Virus record (IMG/VR): IMGVR_UViG_3300050343_000181
Location: 1-41,528 of that record
DNA from: a virus
Direction: 5' to 3' (one strand)
Length of the DNA: 41,528 nucleotides
The notes beneath the pieces are model-generated. The model searched no databases. It was not told the DNA's origin and saw only the letters and a list, made by a program, of their open reading frames with translations. Both the position numbers and the translations under genes were made by a program. Every line of letters begins with the position of its first letter. Within the stretch, counting starts at the first letter, position 1. Of the stretch, positions 15,960 to 23,900 are shown piece after piece.

Positions 15960-16600
15960 TTGTACAACTCCTTTCCAATCGTTTTCAAAAATCTCCATAC
16001 CTTTATCAGTAAGAATGTGGTCATACATCTGATCAAATACCTTAGGTGGCATTGTACAGATCTCAGCACCATTATACCATGACCTGATAGCACGTTGCAC
16101 ACTACGGATTGATGCAGACAGAACCTGAGTTGACACCTATGAATACGATACAACTCAGAGATGGATCTGACAACCTCTAGACCTGCTACTGACTGGTCGT
16201 CTAAGCGTCCTACAAAAGGGAGAAACATATGTTGCCCCTGCCTTTGCTGCTAAGACTGCCTGAGAGGCACAGAAGATGAGTGTGACATTGACCTTGATAC
16301 CTTCATCTGAAAGACGCCTTACAAACAATCAACCTTCGCGTGTGCATGGAACTTTGATGGTAGCATACATCACCAAACTTTTCATACAAACGAGATACCT
16401 TCATCATACATATCAAGGTCACTACCCATGACTTCCATGGAAATATCTTGAACACCAATATCTTTAATCTCTTGATAAACATCTTCAGGATTACGACCAC
16501 TCTTTAAGAGAGTAGGGTTAGTTGTGACACCATCAACCAATCCAGTACTCAAAGTGTTTTCGATAACCTCCGTGTCAGCAGTGTCTAGAAAAATTTTCAT
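15956..16600 (-). pseudogene. talC: Transaldolase TalC (several frameshifts)
   Basis: TalC moves a dihydroxyacetone unit between sugar phosphates in the pentose phosphate pathway; cyanophages use it to divert host carbon to nucleotide synthesis. The N-terminus MKIFLDTADTEVIENTLSTG, then GVTTNPTLLKSG, is intact to residue 70. Later frames give ATIKVPCTREG (the Schiff-base lysine lies in TIKVP), [53 protein letters not shown] and YDHILTDKGMEIFENDW. At least four indels are needed for one frame of about 215 residues. Every conserved motif survives, so sequence error is more likely than decay. Confidence 0.8.
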
Positions 16601-16626
16601 TAAAAAAGGGTCCGATTATACGCCCA

Positions 16627-16854
16627 TTATATATCAAGAATTATCTTGTTGTAAAGACCCTCAAGTCGTTCTCTTGTTAAATCAACATACATCACCTCTT
16701 CACCTGCTTCAGGTGCTTCAGGATGCTTTGGTTTACGAACGGGTTTACTCATCTCTATATTAATAGATTGAATGTTGCTCCACATCATTGCGAATGCAGC
16801 ACCCCCAATGAGAGCAAAGCATACAAAATATACAAAGACTTCAAAGTTATTCAT
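16627..16854 (-). CDS. Small membrane protein
   Basis: 75 residues from the ATG at 16854 (MNNFEVFVYF). One membrane helix (about 5-25) is followed by a Pro/Glu-rich linker (KPKHPEAPEAGEEVMYVDL) and a charged C-terminus. It overlaps the upstream gene by eight bases. Similar HPEAP..GEEVMYVDL proteins accompany talC and psbD in cyanophages, from memory. Function unknown. Confidence 0.55.
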   Translation of the reverse strand: MNNFEVFVYFVCFALIGGAAFAMMWSNIQSINIEMSKPVRKPKHPEAPEAGEEVMYVDLTRERLEGLYNKIILDI

Positions 16855-17104
16855 GCTTCGCTTGCAGTTTGATTGATGCCATCGTATTGTGAAGTTCTCC
16901 AATATCACGGAGACCTTCAACACTGAACCAGGGAGCATTTGCCCAACTGAATCCTTCACCCATGGTACTATCGGGTGCTGTGATGTACCAATGACATGCT
17001 GTGTCTGGTACATCTACTGAACACTTAGACCAATCGTCACTCCATTGTGGAACTTGAACCCACATTAGAGCAGCAAACATAATACTGTATAGTGCTTTAA
17101 TCAT
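16847..17104 (-). CDS. Exported protein of unknown function
   Basis: 85 residues with a short hydrophobic signal or anchor ([20 protein letters not shown]), then WSDDWSKCSVDVPDTACHWY with two cysteines, APDSTMGEGFSWANAPWF and a helical C-terminus. Probably periplasmic or lumenal. It overlaps DoxX by eight bases. I recall this family next to photosynthesis genes in cyanophages but no function. Confidence 0.55.
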   Translation of the reverse strand: MIKALYSIMFAALMWVQVPQWSDDWSKCSVDVPDTACHWYITAPDSTMGEGFSWANAPWFSVEGLRDIGELHNTMASIKLQAKHE

Positions 17105-17495
17105 TTGTGAGTCTCCGTTTTATGAGATGATCTAGTGAGAAATTACCACCACCATTGAGAACGATACATGCTGCACCTCCCCAGTAAAGAACTAAAAGTT
17201 CTAACAAGTAGATGTTAAATCCAGATGTAACTAGAGCATGATAAATTGCGAATGATATTGTACCTAGGATTGCCAAGGCACCCAGACGAGTGCCGAGTCC
17301 AAAGATAACCAACCAACTCCCCACAATCTCAGCAAATGCTGCGAAGTATGAGGAGACGATTGGGAATGGAAGATGCAATGGTCTTACAAATGCATCCGCA
17401 AAGTTTTCAATGTTCTCTAGTTTCTCATATCCATGATGGATAAGCATGGTGCCTATCGCTATACGAAGTAATAAGAATCCTAGAGATTGAATCAC
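17097..17495 (-). CDS. DoxX-family membrane protein
   Basis: 132 residues with four hydrophobic helices and DoxX features: [19 protein letters not shown] near the start, [20 protein letters not shown] in the middle and [18 protein letters not shown] near the end. DoxX proteins are small quinone- or redox-linked membrane proteins; the role in phage is unknown. The start is GTG, overlapping the psbD stop (GTGA), so it is translationally coupled to psbD. Confidence 0.8.
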   Translation of the reverse strand: MIQSLGFLLLRIAIGTMLIHHGYEKLENIENFADAFVRPLHLPFPIVSSYFAAFAEIVGSWLVIFGLGTRLGALAILGTISFAIYHALVTSGFNIYLLELLVLYWGGAACIVLNGGGNFSLDHLIKRRLTND

Positions 17496-18546
17496 AATGC
17501 GTTACCTCTTGGTAGAACTTCTTCAGGGAATACGAAGTTTTCATGTGGTTGATCAACTGGTGCCAACCATGCACGCAGTCCTTCATTCAGAAGAATGTTC
17601 TTAGTATAGAAAGTTTCAAACTCTGGATCTTCTGCTGCACGAATCTCCTGACTCACAAAGTCGTAAGCACGAAGATTAAGAGCAAGCCCAATAATCCCAA
17701 TACTACTAGTCCAGAGCCCCATAACTGGAACAAATAACATAAAGAAATGAAGCCAACGCTTGTTACTAAAAGCGATACCAAAAATTTGAGACCAGAATCT
17801 GTTGGCTGTAACCATAGAGTAAGTCTCTTCCTCTTGGGTTGAGTCAAATGCTTTGAATGTGTTTGCTTGATCGCCATCTTCATACAGGGTGTTCTCTACT
17901 GTCACTCCATGAATAGCAGACAGCAATGCTCCTCCAAGTATACCAGCAACTCCCATCATATGGAAGGGGTTGAGCGTCCAGTTATGAAACCCTGGAGGAA
18001 GAGAAGGAACCTGAAAATCGCCGCGACACCGAAACTCGGCGCAAAGAACCAAGATGACTGTCCCAAAGGATAGATGAGGAATACAGACTGACGAATACAG
18101 CAATAGGACCAGAAAAAGCAATCGCATTGTAGGGTCGGATACCAATCAGGCGAGCAAGTTCAAATTGCCGAAGCATGAAACCAATGAGGGCAAAGCTCCG
18201 TGGAGCGCCACAAAATTCCAGAGTCCCCCAAGTTGGACCCAGCGGACGAAATCCCCTGAGCCTCAGGACCCCAGAGAAGAAGAAGAGAATGACCCATAGC
18301 GTCAGCTGGAGTGCTAACTGCCGCTGTAAGAAAATTCGCGCCCTCAAGATAGGAACTAGCGAGACCATGGGTATACCAGCTCGTAACGAAAGTTGTACCA
18401 GTAAGCCAGCCGCCAATAGCAAGATAAGCAGTGGGAAGAAGAAGAAGTCCAGACCAACCAATAAAAACGAAACGATCCCGCTTAAGCCAGTCGTCGAGTA
18501 CATCGAACCACCCCCTCCTTTGTTGTTGTAGTGTTGATGCTACCAT
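17492..18546 (-). CDS. psbD: Photosystem II D2 protein PsbD (frameshifted)
   Basis: D2 is one of the two photosystem II reaction-centre proteins. Clear D2 segments are [79 protein letters not shown] (histidine ligands), [20 protein letters not shown] and a C-terminal PRGNAL. The full span is one base short of 351 codons plus stop. Breaks lie near 18257 (GGGG where GGGGG is needed), near 18200 (TT for TTT) and near 18090. A complete D2 is the likely true product. Start ATG at 18546 follows a strong AAGGAGG. Confidence 0.9.
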
Positions 18547-18633
18547 TTTTTGTTTTACCTCCTTAAGGTAAAATAGATTTGTGGCCAAGTATGTGTGTGT
18601 TTGTGAACTTATCATATCTTAACACAAAAATAG

Positions 18634-18659
18634 AAAAAAAAAAGGGGTCGAATGACCCC
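18634..18659 (-). terminator. Terminator downstream of psbA
   Basis: Minus strand GGGGTC, loop ATTC, GACCCC, followed by ten T. It lies 24 bases after the psbA stop and separates psbA from psbD. An A-rich, T-rich flank on the other side could let it work in both directions. Confidence 0.85.
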
Positions 18660-18682
18660 TCCTTTTTATATATTAACCACTA

Positions 18683-19763
18683 TCAACCGACAGAAGGTGC
18701 GGTGAGTGCCACAGGAGTGGACTCAGCAGCAGCAAGGTCGAGTGGGAAGTTGTGTGCGTTACGCTCATGCATAACTTCCATGCCCAGACCTGCACGGTTC
18801 AGTACGTCTGCCCAGGTGTTGAGCACACGACCCTGACCATCAAGGATGGACTGGTTGAAGTTGAAACCGTTCAGGTTGAACGCCATCGTGGAAACACCAA
18901 GTGCGGTGAACCAGATGCCAACAACAGGCCATGCAGCAAGGAAGAAGTGCAAGCGAACGGGAGTTGTTGAATGAAGCGTATTGGAAGATCAGGCGACCGA
19001 AGTAGCCGTGAGCTGCGACGATGTTGTACGTCTCTTCTTCTTGACCGAACTTGTAACCATAGTTCTGTGACTCTTGCTCAGTCGTCTCACGGACGAGTGA
19101 AGAAGTAACGAGACTTCCGTGCATAGCAGAGAACAAAGATCCACCGAATACCCCAGCAACGCCGAGCATGTGGAACGGGTGCATAAGAATATTGTGCTCT
19201 GCCTGGAAGACAAGCATATAGTTAAAAGTACCAGAGATACCAAGAGGCATAGCATCAGAGAAAGAACCTTGACCGAAAGGATAGACTAGGAATACTGCTG
19301 ATGCTGCTGCAACTGGTGCAGAGTATGCTACACAGATCCATGGACGCATACCTAAGCGGTATGACAGTTCCCACTCACGACCCATATAGGCATAGATGCC
19401 GATGAGGAAGTGGAAGATTACGAGTTGGAAAGGACCACCATTATACAGCCACTCGTCGAGCGATGCGGCTTCCCAGATGGGGTAGAAGTGAAGACCAATT
19501 GCGTTGGAAGATGGTACAACTGCACCAGAGATGATGTTGTTACCATACATGAGTGAACCAGCGACGGGTTCACGGATGCCGTCGATGTCCACGGGGGGAG
19601 CAGCGACGAAGGCGACGATGAAGCAGATAGTTGCTGCCAACAGAGTTGGAATCATCAGTACGCCGAACCAACCGACATAGAGGCGGTTATTGGTAGAAGT
19701 TACCCACTCGCAGAACGAATCCCACGATGAGGTTGTTTGTTGCCTTGAAAGTGTTGAGGCCAT
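18683..19763 (-). CDS. psbA: Photosystem II D1 protein PsbA (one inserted base)
   Basis: D1 turns over fast in light, and phage copies keep photosynthesis running during infection. The sequence is D1 throughout: [60 protein letters not shown] and the C-terminal [16 protein letters not shown], where processing after DLA exposes the Mn ligand Ala344. Residue 130 is Glu, as in the high-light D1 form. The frame breaks at about 18957, where CTTGCAC has one T too many for S-L-H-F-F; the span is one base over 360 codons. No intron or homing endonuclease is present. Confidence 0.95.
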
Positions 19764-19812
19764 TGTAATTGAAAAAAAGTAAGATCATCAGGGAAATGAT
19801 GGTTTTACTATT

Positions 19813-19917
19813 CCTGTATCACCCTTAGATACAGGTATTAAAGACGTGTTTAGACACCCTAGAGGTCTTGGTTTGCGGGGTGTTGCGACTTGTTAAGGAA
19901 TGTGTTGGTTCCTTAAC
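19813..19917 (-). promoter_or_regulatory. Structured 5' leader of psbA
   Basis: About 160 bases separate the psbA promoters from the ATG. The leader holds three perfect inverted repeats: GTTAAGGAA/TTCCTTAAC (19892-19917, 8-base loop), ACACCC/GGGTGT (19854-19883) and CCTGTATC/GATACAGG (19813-19835, 7-base loop). This suggests control of mRNA stability or translation. Confidence 0.6.
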
Positions 19918-19926
19918 CTCTCGACT

Positions 19927-19934
19927 TATTTATA
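19927..19934 (-). promoter_or_regulatory. T4-type late promoter for psbA
   Basis: Exact TATAAATA on the minus strand, about 164 bases upstream of the psbA ATG. It shares three bases with the -10 element of an early promoter. Confidence 0.75.
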
Positions 19935-19960
19935 ATACTACGGTTTTCCTGACCTGTCAA
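19932..19960 (-). promoter_or_regulatory. Early sigma70-type promoter for psbA
   Basis: Minus strand TTGACA (19960-19955), 17 bases, TATTAT (19937-19932), directly joined to the late TATAAATA box. Confidence 0.65.
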
Positions 19961-19991
19961 TCCCCTTTCAGCATTCTCGAAAATTGGATTT

Positions 19992-19999
19992 TCTAAATA
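19992..19999 (+). promoter_or_regulatory. Possible late promoter for the exported-protein genes
   Basis: TCTAAATA on the plus strand, seven of eight bases of the late consensus, 28 bases before the ATG at 20027. Spacing fits T4 late promoters. Confidence 0.45.
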
Positions 20000-20026
20000 C
20001 ATATACATACCCTTCTCGGTTTATCT

Positions 20027-20520
20027 ATGAAACGGTTTCTACCTTTCATAATGTTATTGATGACCGCATCAGCAGCAAATGCAGGTGCTCTTACTCATAA
20101 ATTATCTTCTAGTGTTCAATTAACCGTTGATGCTGCTGCTACTAACGTCACAAGACTAGGTAGTACATTTTCAATCTCAGGCAACGGTGTAGATACTACT
20201 GACGGAACAACAGTTAATACAATTTCTACTGGTGCAATTACTTCTGGTGTTTATTCTCCAGGTACTATTGCTGCCACTCAAGACACTCCAGGAAACGCTT
20301 TTAGTTTCTCTCAGTCTTACACACAGGCTGATGCAATCCCAACAGTGCAGTCACTGTTGGTGATGTAGCAAACTTTGGCAATATTACATCTACAACTGCA
20401 GGATCTGCTGGTTCTCTAGCTGGTACTCTTAGTACTGCTGGTGCTATTACTTTGACGGCTGGTGGTGCTGGTACAAATGCTACTGGACAATTTGTCAGTG
20501 AGCTCACGATCCTACACTAA
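20027..20520 (+). CDS. Exported beta-rich protein 1 (one frameshift)
   Basis: A signal peptide (MKRFLPFIMLLMTASAANA) precedes a Thr/Ser/Gly-rich, low-charge domain with SSVQLTVDAAATNVTRLG, then after a frame change near 20330 SAVTVGDVANFGNITSTTAG and GTNATGQFVSELTILH. Expected length is about 164 residues. Composition suggests an extracellular beta structure. First of three neighbouring plus-strand genes for exported proteins. From memory similar proteins occur in marine cyanophages and picocyanobacteria; function unknown. Confidence 0.65.
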
Positions 20521-20541
20521 ATAAAATGGAGGTCAGAAAAC

Positions 20542-21012
20542 ATGACTTCTGGAAAGACAATCATATATATTGTGATGTCTGCAGTGGCAGCAAGTCTTAT
20601 TCCTGCCACTGCCCTGGCGGTCCCCGTGGTCCCAAACTTCACACAGGGCTCAATGACAAGTCACACGGAAACAACGTCGAAGGTGACTGAAACGATTAAC
20701 TCTATAGACTATGCAACAGGATGGCAATATTCAGTATCGGGAACAAACGTGACCAACGGGGGACAATCCCTCAGTCCAAACCCAACGACAAACTCAGTGA
20801 TCGTGAATCCATTAGGAGGAACAGAGGGGCAAGTAACAAGCGCCAACTCTGGTCTCGATTTAAATGGACAGAGTTTCACGATCGCAGAACCAGGAGCAGC
20901 ATTCCAGTTCACTCAGACCTACATGGGACCGGGTGTAACGAATCAAACTGTGATTCAAAGAATCACAGAGGTTACAAGCATCACAGACACAACAAGTATC
21001 TTTACCCAATAA
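20542..21012 (+). CDS. Exported beta-rich protein 2
   Basis: 156 residues, frame intact. Signal peptide MTSGKTIIYIVMSAVAASLI... ending near ALA, then a Thr/Asn/Gly-rich domain: SMTSHTETTSKVTETINSID, YSVSGTNVTNGGQS and FTQTYMGPGVTNQTVIQR, ending TSIFTQ. A strong GGAGG lies 7-8 bases before the ATG. The composition matches its neighbour at 20027, suggesting a functional pair. No function known to me. Confidence 0.7.
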   Translation: MTSGKTIIYIVMSAVAASLIPATALAVPVVPNFTQGSMTSHTETTSKVTETINSIDYATGWQYSVSGTNVTNGGQSLSPNPTTNSVIVNPLGGTEGQVTSANSGLDLNGQSFTIAEPGAAFQFTQTYMGPGVTNQTVIQRITEVTSITDTTSIFTQ

Positions 21013-22008
21013 AAGTATTATGTCTATCTGCCCTGACTGCGGTTGTAACTGCCCCTGCTCATGCAGCGGATGTAGGGGGTGTAAGTGCAACAGCAAACCC
21101 AATCGCAAATAGTTCAGGCTCGGTTACCAACCAGGCCATTCAGGTATTACAAGGACCATATATAACCAACCAATATGGTGGTGGTATTGCATGTCAAGGA
21201 CCGACTGCTAATATCACACCATTCATTACTCATGCTCGTAATGAGAAGGATCCATTTGAGACACATTACATGGAACCTCAATATGATAAAGAGATTTTGA
21301 AGGTCAGTTAGTAGAAGTTACAAAGAATGTAAAGAACTGGCCTTGGGATCATTATGATGATAGAACATATACAAACTCCGCAGGTGAAACTGTTCGTGCC
21401 TTATGAAGATGGTGCAGACATGCCTATCACAGTTATGGAAATGATGGGTGATGGTGTGCCTGATAATCCAGGAGCAGAACTCTGGGAAAAACCAGTAAGA
21501 ACTGGTGACACTAGAAACTACAGTACTAGTCTTGGTTTATCTGCAACAATCTCTTTCCCACTTGATGGTGGACTACAAGAACGTTGTAAACAAGCAGCAG
21601 ATACTCAAATCCAAATGCAGCAACAGTTGATTGCCAATAAACGCTTAGACTTTGAGATCGCAAGACTTAAAAATTGTGGCGAACTAATGCAGAGCAGGAA
21701 TCAGTTTCCACCCCAGAAGCCCTTATTTTAAAATATGTGCAGACGTGGTAGTGCAAAATGTCAATACCGTCAAGCAACATCGTCACTCTATCCCTTCGGC
21801 TTCAGTGCCGAACGTAGAATCTTTATCGCCCGGTTCCGGTCGCGTTGCTCCGCCTTCCTCTCAGCAGCAGACAATACCGGGGGCTTCTTACCCCGTAAGG
21901 TCGCAATCTTCTTCACAACCTTCTTCGTCACAGGTTTCACCACTTTTAACAAAAGGTCAGCAAGAGGTTTTGCAAGCAGTGCCGAGGTCGTTGCCACCAC
22001 AGCGATAG
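21009..22008 (+). CDS. Exported protein 3, coiled-coil C-terminal part (frameshifted)
   Basis: A signal-like KVLCLSALTAVVTAPAHAAD precedes GVSATANPIANSSGSVTNQ, then IQVLQGPYITNQYGGGI. Later frames give NVKNWPWDHYDDRTYTNSAG, VPYEDGADMPITVM, LGLSATISFPLDGGLQERC, a Gln-rich coiled coil, RLDFEIARLKNCGELM and a Ser/Gln/Pro-rich end QEVLQAVPRSLPPQR. At least three indels are needed. The in-frame start falls on ATAAAA at 21009; ATGAAA would give both the start and the previous stop, so a base error is likely. The last 221 bases are antisense to the gene at 21788-22602. Confidence 0.6.
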
Positions 22009-22602
22009 ATGCAGTAACAGTTACAGCACCTGGTGATGGTAAGTTTGCAACAATTTGATCTGGTATATTTAAATTTTCAAATACAGGGAGACATTCTTTT
22101 CCTACTGTCTCATACCTGACTATCTTTTTATTATTTTCTAATACTTTTCCTACAGGATTCTTTAACTGTTGCTCTCTTGTAGGACACTCTGCTTTTGCAG
22201 CATCTGTTTTAGGAGCTGATGGTGCTTCAGGAGTTGGTGGTGGTTTTGTTTCTGGTGCTTTATATGGTGGGGGTGGTGGAGATGTCTGTTGTTATTTCTA
22301 ATCTACGTGGATCATAATCTATTGGACTGTAACTAGGTGTTCCTGCATCACAGAATGTTTGAACACCATCCCTGTCCTCTTCTTTTAGTGTTTGGTTCTC
22401 ACTACTATCTCTATGAGACTCAACACACCCTGGTATATTAACAATAGGAATACCCACCTGTGTGGTCACGGGTGGGTATATTGGTAGTGCCTGTGGAGGA
22501 TTACTCATCCAATCAGGCATTACATTAATATTTTAAATTCAAATCACGAATATCAGCAATACGAATACTATTATTCGGAATAATGATATCAGGTATCTCC
22601 AT
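21788..22602 (-). CDS. Pro-rich membrane-associated protein (frameshifted)
   Basis: From the ATG at 22602 (overlapping the upstream stop, TGATG): MEIPDIIIPNNSIRIADIRD, then after an indel near 22526 MPDWMSNPPQALPIYPPVTT, VNIPGCVESHRD, YSPIDYDPRRLEIT, a second indel near 22285, a Pro-rich linker, TREQQLKNPVGKVLENNKKI, VTVTASIAVVATTSALLAKP (hydrophobic) and a basic tail with KKVVKKIATLRGKKP, ending RSALKPKG. The long in-frame C-terminal 240 residues show it is a real gene. From memory a relative is found in marine T4-like phages; no function is known. Confidence 0.65.
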
Positions 22603-22808
22603 CAGTCTTCATCAAAGTATCTTTCTAAGACATCAATACGTTCTTGTTCCTTTGCAATCAAATCAATTTGGTCTTGAATAGCACTCATAATATCTGGATG
22701 CTCACCAATACCAACAGGACTTCTAAAGTAAACCTCAACATTCATCTTGGCTCTTTTGATATTTCCAATAGCACTTGCTTTGAGTGCATCAATCATTTCT
22801 CTTCTCAT
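22602..22808 (-). CDS. Conserved small cyanophage protein
   Basis: 68 residues, helical: MRREMIDALKASAIGNIKRA, then VEVYFRSPVGIGEHPDIMSA and a coiled-coil-like QDQIDLIAKEQERIDVLE. The SPVGIGEHxDIMxAI motif is conserved in cyanophages from memory. Start ATG lies two bases after the previous stop; the 3' end overlaps the next start (TGATG). Function unknown. Confidence 0.6.
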   Translation of the reverse strand: MRREMIDALKASAIGNIKRAKMNVEVYFRSPVGIGEHPDIMSAIQDQIDLIAKEQERIDVLERYFDED

Positions 22809-22809
22809 T

Positions 22810-22974
22810 TTAATCCTCTGTAATGTTACAAGTTAATTCGCAGTTTTCCCCTCCAAATTCAGAGTCTGGGATAAAGGGGGCAGATCCACAGACAGCACTT
22901 CTACACCAACGTGCCGTGTGCTCTTCTAATTTCCCTGAGTGCTTCAAGGTCCATGTTTTTTGTTCCTCCGTCAT
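22810..22974 (-). CDS. Small cysteine-containing protein overlapping the nuclease gene
   Basis: A 54-residue frame starting MTEEQKTWTLKHSGKLEEHT, followed by ARWCRSAVCGSAPF and a C-terminus GGENCELTCNITED, with four cysteines in two pairs (CRSAVC and CELTC). The first 74 bases overlap the nuclease 3' end in another frame, and the stop is two bases before the next ATG, which fits operon packing. The cysteine pattern suggests metal binding or disulfides. Not recognised. Confidence 0.5.
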   Translation of the reverse strand: MTEEQKTWTLKHSGKLEEHTARWCRSAVCGSAPFIPDSEFGGENCELTCNITED

Positions 22975-23359
22975 ATGCATGAGCATAACCCTCCTCGATC
23001 ATTTGCTCGTTGAGAGACAATGATTCGTCCCCAATATATAACCAACCTAAAAGACGACCGTACTTACCTTGACCACCAACCAATTCAGTTCTGACAGACA
23101 ACTCATCTTCTCCAGCAATTGCACCTTCTAGTTTTTCTTTCATCCAGTTGGTTGCTTCGATTCCAAGTGCCTTTTCCTCTAGATTTCTCGTCCTTTTCTC
23201 TGGTGTATCAACTCCTGCAACTCTAACTCTTTCTTTCTTGTATAAATCAAACCCAAGATCAATGGTGACATCGATAGTATCACCATCAAGAACACGATTG
23301 ATCTCCGTCACTCGGAAGTTGTAGCAGCTCTTTCTGCTCGGTGGTGTCATTGCTCCCAT
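22901..23359 (-). CDS. Staphylococcal-type nuclease (SNc domain)
   Basis: 152 residues with the thermonuclease fold: RVTEINRVLDGDTIDVTID (Ca-binding Asp), ERVRVAGVDTPEKR (catalytic Arg and Glu region), ALGIEATNWMKEKL and GKYGRLLGWLYIGDE (second Arg). It lacks an obvious signal peptide, so cytoplasmic degradation or processing of nucleic acid is likely. It overlaps the upstream membrane protein by 74 bases and a cysteine-rich small gene downstream. Confidence 0.8.
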   Translation of the reverse strand: MGAMTPPSRKSCYNFRVTEINRVLDGDTIDVTIDLGFDLYKKERVRVAGVDTPEKRTRNLEEKALGIEATNWMKEKLEGAIAGEDELSVRTELVGGQGKYGRLLGWLYIGDESLSLNEQMIEEGYAHAYDGGTKNMDLEALREIRRAHGTLV

Positions 23360-23495
23360 CTTTTAACTCTGCAAATGCTATTCCTAGTATGTAGTAGATA
23401 CAATAGTATGCTCCTGCGACAGCAAGGAATACCATAAAGATCACTGACCATACAGGGTCATTCACATCATTAATGGGACGTAATATTAAATTCAT
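23286..23495 (-). CDS. Small membrane protein
   Basis: 69 residues: MNLILRPINDVNDPVWSVIF followed by one membrane helix (about 16-40), then AELKDGSNDTTEQKE. The N-terminal HPINDxNDPVW pattern and KDGSNDTTEQ tail are conserved in cyanophages from memory. The 74-base overlap with the nuclease is long; the real stop may be earlier if an indel is present. Function unknown. Confidence 0.55.
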   Translation of the reverse strand: MNLILRPINDVNDPVWSVIFMVFLAVAGAYYCIYYILGIAFAELKDGSNDTTEQKELLQLPSDGDQSCS

Positions 23496-23501
23496 TCGTA
23501 A

Positions 23502-23843
23502 TTAATTTACGTGAACAACTCCAGTCATACCTGCTCCCTGATGAGGACCACAGAAGAAGTTATAGTCTCCTGCGTCAGCAAATACAACGTCCTGTGATTC
23601 TCCAGGAGCAAACAGTAATGCTTCTCTAGAAAGATCTGCACGACCTTCTACAATAATATTGTGGGGAGGTAGTGATTCATTGATGAAGTGAACAGTATCA
23701 CCAGCAGAGATTGTGATCTCATTCGGTGAGAATGCTAGGTTGCCATTAGCACCCATTGATACATCTACTGCCCATGCTATCCTTGGTATAAAGAAAATTA
23801 GTGCCGCTACAACAGCAAGAATAATTCCTCTAAAAAAAGTCAT
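23502..23843 (-). CDS. petE: Plastocyanin
   Basis: Plastocyanin carries electrons from cytochrome b6f to photosystem I in the thylakoid lumen. The 113-residue precursor has a signal peptide (about 1-25, cleaved after AWA) and a cupredoxin domain with all copper ligands: H61 (PPHN), C98 (FFCGPH), H101 and M106. Frame intact. Next to other photosynthetic genes in the window it suggests the phage supports electron flow beyond photosystem II. Confidence 0.92.
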   Translation of the reverse strand: MTFFRGIILAVVAALIFFIPRIAWAVDVSMGANGNLAFSPNEITISAGDTVHFINESLPPHNIIVEGRADLSREALLFAPGESQDVVFADAGDYNFFCGPHQGAGMTGVVHVN

Positions 23844-23900
23844 TATTGTTTATGCAACTGCACTATCTAGTTAATTGTGCTTAGAGTGTAAATCGAATTG

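Noticed and set aside
18840-19763. Natural truncated D1 or a programmed frameshift in psbA
   Set aside because: The D1 C-terminal part is complete in the next frame and one extra T explains the break; neighbouring genes show the same kind of indel. No intron or endonuclease was found.
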